Part shown: one piece after another, positions 7,143 to 12,865 of the stretch
Layout of the letters: every line of letters begins with the position of its first letter
Position numbering within the stretch: position 1 is the stretch's first letter
Assembly (NCBI GenBank): GCA_041745765.1
Contig: JBGTIH010000165.1
Location: 1 to 37,889 of the forward strand
Length of the DNA: 37,889 nt
DNA from: JAHCHG01 sp041745765
GTDB lineage: Bacteria > Acidobacteriota > Blastocatellia > Pyrinomonadales > Pyrinomonadaceae
Direction: 5' to 3'
Program-made: the position numbers and the translations under genes
The notes under the pieces: model-generated
The model's input: only the letters and a program-made list of their open reading frames with translations
Databases searched by the model: none
What the model was told of the DNA's origin: nothing

Positions 7143-8234
7143 ATGAGAAACTCTTTCCGCTTTTTCTTGTTCGCGCCCGTATTTTTGCTCTGTTTTTCTT
7201 TTTCTTCCAACGCTCAATTAAGCATTCGCACGATTGACGTGGCGGGCGACAGCATTTCAAAAGGCTTTAACGCCCGAAGTGCCTCGCCTTGCACAAACTC
7301 CGACGAAGAACAATCGAACTGGCTGACGAGCAACACCGACGGCAAAACGAATTGCACAATTGGAAGCGAAGGCGTTTTCAGCGTCCGCGAACGGCTTGAA
7401 TGTCAATTTAATACACCGATTTCCGCCGCCAATCCGAATTCGGCGCGTTCGGGCGCGCAGATGCTGACCGATTTTCTGACGCAGGCAAACAGTATTAAAA
7501 CTTACCTGAACACGCGGGAATCGCCGCGCCTGGCGGCGGTTTTTCTCGGTCATAACGACAGCTGCGCCGGAGTTAATACGAAAATAAACGCTTCGTGTTC
7601 TTCGACCGATCTCGATCCGAACAATTATTGCCGGACGAAAAACGAATCCTTCGAGCGCGAATTTCGCAAAGGGTTGGACGTTTTGATGTCGGTTTCCGAT
7701 ACGCGCATCGGCGTTCTTTCGCCGGTCAGAGTTTCCCAATTATGCAATTTCGGCAGTAAGGCAAATTGTCAGCTTTTCGGAAATTGTTCTTTTCTATGGG
7801 GACTTGCCAATATCTGCGGTTCTTTGACAAGCAATTGTTCGGAAACACGAATCATTGACAAGTACAATACGATGAAGGTTTTTCGTGAGATTTTAATGCG
7901 CGTAACGGCAGAATACGCGGCGATTCCCGCCGGCGGAACTTCGCGCGTTATTATCATCGGCGGCGAAATGGTCGGCGGCGGAACAAAAGCGGCGGGAACA
8001 ACTTTTATTCACAGCGACGCGCCCTGGTATTACCGCTTTAATTCTAATGAATTATCGTGCTGCGATTGTTTTCATCCGTCCGCCGCCGGACAAAACAAAC
8101 TCGCCGAATTTATGACCGAAGGTTTGACTTGCACAACGCTCAATCCCTGTTGCCGCGACACCGGAAATCCTTTGGTTGACGGCAAATGCTCGCGTAAACA
8201 ACCAAAGCGAATTCATTACAAAGGGCTTTTATAA
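7143..8234 (+). CDS. Exported, cysteine-rich SGNH/GDSL-type hydrolase
   Basis: This 363-residue protein has a signal peptide (about 1-24, cut after S-N-A). SGNH blocks are visible: block I G-D-S-I-S (nucleophile Ser37), block III G-H-N-D (136-139) and block V D-C-F-H-P (Asp308, His311). The family contains esterases, lipases and acyl- or acetyl-hydrolases acting on lipids or polysaccharides; the substrate cannot be read. The mature protein has 18 cysteines, including C-C-D-C and P-C-C clusters, so several disulfides are likely outside the cytoplasm. It follows dsbD by 46 bp with an AAAGGAA Shine-Dalgarno and is probably co-transcribed with it. The C-terminal Cys-rich tail (about 325-363) lies beyond the catalytic fold. 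Confidence 0.85.
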   Translation: MRNSFRFFLFAPVFLLCFSFSSNAQLSIRTIDVAGDSISKGFNARSASPCTNSDEEQSNWLTSNTDGKTNCTIGSEGVFSVRERLECQFNTPISAANPNSARSGAQMLTDFLTQANSIKTYLNTRESPRLAAVFLGHNDSCAGVNTKINASCSSTDLDPNNYCRTKNESFEREFRKGLDVLMSVSDTRIGVLSPVRVSQLCNFGSKANCQLFGNCSFLWGLANICGSLTSNCSETRIIDKYNTMKVFREILMRVTAEYAAIPAGGTSRVIIIGGEMVGGGTKAAGTTFIHSDAPWYYRFNSNELSCCDCFHPSAAGQNKLAEFMTEGLTCTTLNPCCRDTGNPLVDGKCSRKQPKRIHYKGLL

Positions 8235-8277
8235 AGCGGAAAAATTTGATTGATTTCGGATAATTTGATATTTTCAA

Positions 8278-8457
8278 TAGATCCAAATTTTGAAAAACAA
8301 AAGAAAAATTGTCCACAGATGAACACAGATAAACACGGATGATTTTTATTAGAAATAATCTAAAGTAAAATGTTAAATGGTTTGATGCAATTACCAAAAA
8401 TCTAAAAAAATCTGTGTTTATCTGTGTTCATCTGTGGATAAATAAAATTTGGATCTA
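8278..8457. repeat. 180-bp palindromic intergenic element built on 10-bp units
   Basis: The outer arms are a perfect 14-bp inverted repeat (8278-8291 and 8444-8457, AAAATTTGGATCTA). Inner arms of 29 bp (8312-8340 and 8410-8438) match at 28 positions. They consist of about three 10-bp units of the type CACAGATGAA / CACAGATAAA / CACGGATGAT. The centre (8341-8409) is AT-rich with no open frame. It fills the space between the SGNH hydrolase and cysteine dioxygenase genes. The layout is MITE- or REP-like; similar CACAGAT-type intergenic repeats occur in unrelated genomes. Confidence 0.85.
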
Positions 8458-8507
8458 CTGATTTTCTTTAAACTTTCAAAATTTCATTTATCTTTCAGAA
8501 AATTATT

Positions 8508-9077
8508 ATGGTTTTAATCGAAAAACTCATTGAAGGGCTTTGCGAAATTGCGGATGAAGATTTTCATTGTGATAATATTTATCAATTTCTGAGCGATAAT
8601 CCGATTGATCTCGATTCGATCTCGCCGTTTTTTTTCTGGAGCAAAAATTTTTATACGCGAAATCTGCTCTACAAGGACGAGCGGTTTGAATTGATGATTT
8701 TGTGCTGGGAACGTGGACAGGTTTCAAGAATCCATAATCACGCCGATCAGATGTGCTGGATGAGCGTTCCTTTCGGCAAATTGCGCGGGCAGAATTTTCG
8801 CGTTCTTGAAATTGACGAAGAAAAACAATTTTGCAAGCTTGAAGAAACCGATCAATTCGATCTGTCCGAATGTCTGGCGGCAAAGGTCGAACTCGAAGAA
8901 CCGATTCATCAAGTCTTAAACCTGCCCGAGTTCGAGAGCCGCGCCGTCAGCCTTCACATTTACTCAAAACCTTTCGACCGGTGCCTTTCATATTGCCGTG
9001 ACACCGACACATTCAAAAACGTACCGCTTTTCTACACGAGCATCAAAGGCAAGCTCTGCGATGGAATAAAACTATAA
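8508..9077 (+). CDS. Cysteine dioxygenase (CDO type I, with Cys-Tyr crosslink pair)
   Basis: A 189-residue cupin that oxidises L-cysteine to cysteine sulfinate with Fe(II) and O2. The sequence follows the animal enzyme closely: Y-T-R-N-L (Arg51, substrate carboxylate), L-M-I-L-C-W, then H-N-H (His76, His78) with Cys83 five residues on. E-P-I-H-Q-V (His134) is the third iron ligand, and S-L-H-I-Y (Ser148, His150, Tyr152) the catalytic triad. Cys83 and Tyr152 correspond to the mammalian Cys93-Tyr157 crosslink, which many bacterial CDOs lack (Gly in place of Cys). No taurine or sulfinate genes lie next to it. The start is the ATG at 8508; no Shine-Dalgarno is evident. The alignment is from memory. 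Confidence 0.88.
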   Translation: MVLIEKLIEGLCEIADEDFHCDNIYQFLSDNPIDLDSISPFFFWSKNFYTRNLLYKDERFELMILCWERGQVSRIHNHADQMCWMSVPFGKLRGQNFRVLEIDEEKQFCKLEETDQFDLSECLAAKVELEEPIHQVLNLPEFESRAVSLHIYSKPFDRCLSYCRDTDTFKNVPLFYTSIKGKLCDGIKL

Positions 9078-9126
9078 GAAAATTGTTTTTCGTGGCTTTA
9101 TAAGTTATTGTATTTCAAAGAAAAAA

Positions 9127-10650
9127 ATGAAGCCGAACGAAAAATTGCTGTCAATCGCTCCCGTTGCAGTCTGCCTGATCTATATTCTGCTGCGCTTTTG
9201 GAATTTGACGGACTCGTGTCTGTGGTTTGACGAAATTTTCAGCATTCACGCCGCCGAAATGGATTTTCCGAATCTCTTCCGGTTTGTCGCGCAGGATTTG
9301 ATTCACCCGCCGCTTTTTTACGTGTTTCTGAAAATCTGGATTTTATTGGGCGGCGAAACGCTTTTCTGGCTCAGGTTTTTCTCCGTTTTCTTTTCGATAA
9401 TCGCGCTTATTCCGTTTTATCTTTTGTGCCGCCAGCTCAAACTTTCCAAACCGACCGTCGCGCTTGCCTTTTTGTTTTTTGCCGCGAACGGAAATCTCAT
9501 CAAATACGCGCAGGAAGTTCGTATGTATAGCGTTTTATTATGTTTATCGCTTTTTTCGCTCTGGCTTTTCGCACGTTATTTGAATGTCGGCAAGGGAATC
9601 TGGTTTCTGACTTTTGTCAATATTCTGCTCGTACACACGCAGTATTTCGGCTGGTTTTTGATCTTCGGCGAAATTCTCGCGCTTCTTTATTTGCAGCGCA
9701 TTAAGATCGGGCAAATGATGATAATGTTCGGTTTAACGGTTTTAAGTTTTATTCCCTGGACGATCACCGTTTGGCAGGCTTCGCAGATCAATGCGGATGT
9801 TTCGCAAAATTTGGGTTGGGCAAGCAAGCCCGATTTGCTGACTTTGATCCGTTTTTTATTTAATTTGCAAGAGCCGTTTTATTTTCAAATGAGCAATATT
9901 GACCCGCTGACCATCTGGCAAATAACTCTGCCGTTTTTATTTATTATTTTTACGGCAATCTGTTTTTATTTTCTAAATTGGAAAAATCACGATGAAAAAG
10001 AGCGAAACGCTTTTTCATTTCTCATAATAATTATTTTCGCGCCGATTATTCTGGCTTTTGCGGCAAGCTGGATTTTGCCGTATTCGATCTGGGGAACGCG
10101 CCATTTCATTATAATTTTCGCGCCATACGCGATCTTGCTCGCCAAAATTTTCAGCGGAATCGAGATGGAAAAATTAAAAATGGCGTTGGTTTCCGCAGTT
10201 TTCATAATTTTCGCCGCCGCAAGTTTTCTGCATTTTCAGCGCGAAACTGCGCCGAATATCTGGTGCGCTTGGGAAAATTTCGCCGCCGAGATTCCGCAAC
10301 AAAACACTTCCGAACCGACCAAGCTTTTCGTCTTTGAAGATTTAGTCGCCTATCAATTCTGGTTTGCTCTGCGCGAGGGCGAAAAAAACGTGCAGATCGT
10401 CAAAATAAACGGACTTCCCGAATTAACCGAAGACGCGGCATATTTTCTGCCTCGAGGTTTCGACGCTGTGCAAACCGGAGACGTAAAGGCTTTGAATGGT
10501 GAACGATTTTTCATCGCTTTCCGCGCCGGAGATTTTAATTACCTGAAACAACCTTTAAATTTTTTAGTCGAGAAAGGTTACAAAATCGGCAATCCGAAAG
10601 TGTTTGAAGCAAACAGTTTAAGGGCATTTTTGGTTGAAGTTAAAAAATAA
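9127..10650 (+). CDS. GT39/ArnT-like polyprenyl-linked glycosyltransferase, multi-pass membrane protein
   Basis: A 507-residue integral membrane protein with roughly ten hydrophobic segments up to about residue 365, then a ~140-residue C-terminal soluble domain. The first extracytoplasmic loop has W-F-D-E-I-F-S (Asp-Glu pair) and then I-H-P-P-L-F-Y. These are the hallmarks of the PMT/ArnT dolichyl- or undecaprenyl-phosphate sugar transferase clan. Y-A-Q-E-V-R-M-Y follows, as in many PMT_2 proteins. Members move a sugar from a polyprenyl phosphate onto protein, lipid A or glycan on the periplasmic face; donor and acceptor cannot be told. It lies 49 bp after the CDO gene on the same strand. The fold assignment is firm, the exact role unknown. 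Confidence 0.85.
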   Translation: MKPNEKLLSIAPVAVCLIYILLRFWNLTDSCLWFDEIFSIHAAEMDFPNLFRFVAQDLIHPPLFYVFLKIWILLGGETLFWLRFFSVFFSIIALIPFYLLCRQLKLSKPTVALAFLFFAANGNLIKYAQEVRMYSVLLCLSLFSLWLFARYLNVGKGIWFLTFVNILLVHTQYFGWFLIFGEILALLYLQRIKIGQMMIMFGLTVLSFIPWTITVWQASQINADVSQNLGWASKPDLLTLIRFLFNLQEPFYFQMSNIDPLTIWQITLPFLFIIFTAICFYFLNWKNHDEKERNAFSFLIIIIFAPIILAFAASWILPYSIWGTRHFIIIFAPYAILLAKIFSGIEMEKLKMALVSAVFIIFAAASFLHFQRETAPNIWCAWENFAAEIPQQNTSEPTKLFVFEDLVAYQFWFALREGEKNVQIVKINGLPELTEDAAYFLPRGFDAVQTGDVKALNGERFFIAFRAGDFNYLKQPLNFLVEKGYKIGNPKVFEANSLRAFLVEVKK

Positions 10651-10720
10651 ATAGTATCTGCAAAACGCAACTTTTTTCGAGTAAATGTTCTACTTTGATT
10701 TTATCGGCATATTTCTTGCC

Positions 10721-10747
10721 TTGAGTGAAATTTGTATCGGATATAAT
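10721..10747 (+). promoter_or_regulatory. Candidate promoter of the zinc-ribbon gene
   Basis: A perfect TATAAT lies at 10742-10747 with TTGAGT at 10721-10726 (15-bp spacer, shorter than ideal). It is 50 bp upstream of the ATG at 10798. An AGGAG ribosome-binding site follows at about 10783. It was found by eye. Confidence 0.4.
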
Positions 10748-10797
10748 GTCCGTTTTTAATACAAATAATTTCTAAACAAAAACAGGAGAATTTTTTT

Positions 10798-11670
10798 ATG
10801 TCATTAGCGAATTGTTCCGAATGCGGACACCAAGTTTCACTCGAAGCCATTGTCTGCCCAAATTGCGGTCATCCGTTTGCTCCCAAACCGACTCCGGTTG
10901 CTAATCCGAGAGTCATTGTTGCTGAACCGAAACAAAGTGAATTCCCAATGTGGGTATTGATTCCGGTTGTCATAGTTGGTGCAATTGTTCTTTTTGTAAT
11001 GATTGCAATGTTTCAAAACAAAGACGATGATGAAGCTACGCGTAGAGTTGGCGTAAATCTCGACACATCAAGCCAATCAGACACTTTAAGAGAAACACGA
11101 ACAACTTCACCGCCGAATCAGGTTGAAGTGCCGTCCAGTTCAACAACCATCACGACTGCGCCGCCGTCTTCAACAACAACGACAACAACTGCGCCGCAGA
11201 CAATTCCGCCTTCTACACAAACAGAAGTTGTAAATGCACCGCCGACAAAAGGCGAGGTTTTAGTTGAAGCTAAAATTTCAACGGCGACCGGCTCAATTCA
11301 ATCGGTCAAAGATGAAAAATTCTATCTTTTGGACAAAGATTTGGAAAGCATTCTGCGCGACGCTAATCTAATGCCGATCAAAGGTCAAACTTTATTAAAC
11401 AGCTTCGGTTTAGCGATAACTTTCCCGGACAGACACGGAGATTTCCGCCGGAATGCGCTGAACGCCATCAATAAACATATAAAATATAACGCCACGACCG
11501 ACAGCAACGGAAAAGCCTCGATGAAAAATGTCGAACCGGACAGTTATTATCTTTTCGGCATAACAACTTCGCGTAACGGCTTTGCCGTCTGGAGTTCGCC
11601 CGTCAGCATTGTCGGCGGCGAAAATAAATTAAATCTATCGCCGGCAAGATTGACGGAAGTTTCTGAATAA
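10798..11670 (+). CDS. Zinc-ribbon membrane protein with Ser/Thr/Pro linker and C-terminal beta domain
   Basis: A 290-residue protein. The N-terminal zinc ribbon has C-S-E-C (Cys6, Cys9) and C-P-N-C-G-H-P (Cys20, Cys23). One transmembrane helix follows (about 48-70). Next comes a low-complexity Ser/Thr/Pro linker (about 85-150) with long threonine runs, then a ~125-residue C-terminal domain. The C-terminal part (G-E-V-L-V-E-A-K-I, T-D-S-N-G-K-A-S-M-K-N-V-E-P-D-S-Y-Y-L-F) resembles a carboxypeptidase-regulatory/transthyretin-like beta sandwich. Its likely orientation puts the ribbon in the cytoplasm and the linker plus beta domain outside. The linker composition would suit O-glycosylation, and the preceding gene is a PMT-clan transferase, but that link is only suggestive. 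A good AGGAG precedes the ATG. Function unknown. Confidence 0.8.
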   Translation: MSLANCSECGHQVSLEAIVCPNCGHPFAPKPTPVANPRVIVAEPKQSEFPMWVLIPVVIVGAIVLFVMIAMFQNKDDDEATRRVGVNLDTSSQSDTLRETRTTSPPNQVEVPSSSTTITTAPPSSTTTTTTAPQTIPPSTQTEVVNAPPTKGEVLVEAKISTATGSIQSVKDEKFYLLDKDLESILRDANLMPIKGQTLLNSFGLAITFPDRHGDFRRNALNAINKHIKYNATTDSNGKASMKNVEPDSYYLFGITTSRNGFAVWSSPVSIVGGENKLNLSPARLTEVSE

Positions 11671-11696
11671 AAATACTTGCCAATTTTAAGAATTAT

Positions 11697-11740
11697 AAGA
11701 GAATGTACGGATTAAATTTGATTCGTGCATTTTCTTATTT
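11697..11740 (+). terminator. Possible intrinsic terminator of the zinc-ribbon gene
   Basis: A 13-bp stem with two G-U pairs (11697-11709 with 11724-11736, arm AAGAGAATGTACG) lies 27 bp after the stop at 11670. The downstream tract is only moderately T-rich. Confidence 0.5.
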
Positions 11741-11767
11741 AACGTGAGTATTGAATAGAAATTTTTC

Positions 11768-11900
11768 ACCGCAGAAACGCGCAAGACGCTGAAAATTATA
11801 AATAAGCATCTAACGAATTCAGCTTATTTTCTGACGGTATTAAAGCTATTTTCAGTGAATTTATCAAAATAAACTCAGCGTTTCAGCGTCTCTGCGGTTT
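11768..11900. repeat. Inverted-repeat element with ACCGCAGA...GACGCTGAAA arms
   Basis: The right arm (11881-11900), read in reverse, is AAACCGCAGAGACGCTGAAA. The left arm (11768-11794) matches it apart from an extra 8-9 bases (AACGCGCA) in the middle, as if one repeat unit had been gained. The ~85-bp centre is AT-rich. The unit type (CCGCAGAGACGC) is a common kind of intergenic bacterial repeat. Confidence 0.75.
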
Positions 11901-11918
11901 AGTTCTTCTTAACCAATA

Positions 11919-12081
11919 ATGCGAATCAAGAGTAGAACAGGCTGTTAGCCTGTTCTTGCCTGATTATCGCCAAATAACTCATTTGCTTTCGTTTTAAAAA
12001 CAGGCTAACAGCCTGTTTTACGTTTGGAAAACTACTTTTATAGCGACTTTTTTCCTTTTATTTTCTACTCTTGATTCGCAT
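11919..12081. repeat. 163-bp palindromic element with 19-bp perfect terminal inverted repeats
   Basis: Terminal arms 11919-11937 and 12063-12081 (ATGCGAATCAAGAGTAGAA and its complement) are perfect. Just inside each lies a self-complementary hairpin, AACAGGCT-GTT-AGCCTGTT at 11936-11954 and AACAGGCT-AAC-AGCCTGTT at 11999-12017. These two are also reverse complements of each other. No open frame. The organisation is that of a non-autonomous MITE/REP-like element. Confidence 0.85.
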
Positions 12082-12208
12082 AAATACTAACGTTAATCAA
12101 ATTCCGAAATATAGTTTTGTTCACTTTAAAGATTCGAGATTTTGTTTTAAGTCAGCATGTTTGAATGGTTTTCAGCAAAACTTTCGCGTAAAGAATTCAA
12201 TTTAACGC

Positions 12209-12864
12209 TTATTTGATCGGTGCTTCGATTTTTAAGTCTTTCGGATTAAGTTCGTATTCAAATATTTTGTGAAAAGTTACATTTTTGATTTTACCTTTCC
12301 CTCAACTATTTCTTGTCTTATCATCATTTCTGTATCATCAACTCACATTTTATTATCGGAATAGTTTTTGTTTTCTTCGACTTTTTCTTCATCAGATTCA
12401 AAAAATACTGAATACCATCTATAAAGTTTTACATTTTTATTGTCTAAAATCGTTTCTTCAACAGTAAATTCTTCACTTATCGGAATCGGCATAATCGAAC
12501 CGCTCATTGGAAATCTAACTTTTTCGTCTTTTACCCAATTACCGTTGTTTTTTCTGTAATAAACAATTTTTTCAATCTTGATAAATTCTTCAATTTCTCT
12601 TTCATTATTTTCTTCGCTAATTCTATAAAGACGTTTTTTATCAGGTTGTAAAAATTCACTTATTTTATTTTCTTGCCATGTCAAAACGCCATTCGAATAA
12701 ACTTTTGAAGTGACTTTTTCACGTCTCGAAGAATTATAGAAAACCTGACTATTCTTATTAACCGAAGCAAAAAATTCTTGTCTAGGTAATTTTTTTGCTT
12801 GTGCAAAAATTGTTAAAGACGAGAAAATTAAAATGAGTGTAATCAGTAAAATTTTCTTTTTCAT
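12209..12864 (-). pseudogene. Decayed exported protein (premature stop plus frameshift near the 3' end)
   Basis: The open part is 12343-12864: 173 residues with a signal peptide (about 1-22, cut after F-A-Q-A) and a lysine/glutamate-rich mature part. It begins 1 bp after the valS stop, so it is in the valS transcript. After the TGA at 12343-12345 the same frame continues V-D-D-T-E-M-M-I-R-Q-E-I-V-E-G-K. The next frame then reads N-V-T-F-H-K-I-F-E-Y-E-L-N-P-K-D-L-K-I-E-A-P-I-K and stops at 12209. That ending looks like the true C-terminus of a LolA-like/outer-membrane sorting-type secreted protein. One base lost in the G-run near 12300 plus a Trp-to-stop change would explain it. If the stop is natural, the gene is simply 12343-12864. 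Confidence 0.65.
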
Positions 12865-12865
12865 A

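Larger units (their letters stand above)
11671..12208. other. Gene-free convergent junction holding two palindromic elements
   Basis: Between the zinc-ribbon gene and the decayed gene at 12209-12864 I see no credible open frame. The stretch holds the possible terminator, a CCGCAGA-type inverted repeat (11768-11900) and a 163-bp palindrome (11919-12081). About 125 bp of AT-rich sequence follows with nothing recognisable. Confidence 0.7.

Noticed and set aside
12285..12467. Plus-strand 60-codon frame
   Set aside because: It overlaps the 3' part of the decayed exported gene on the other strand and has no coding character.
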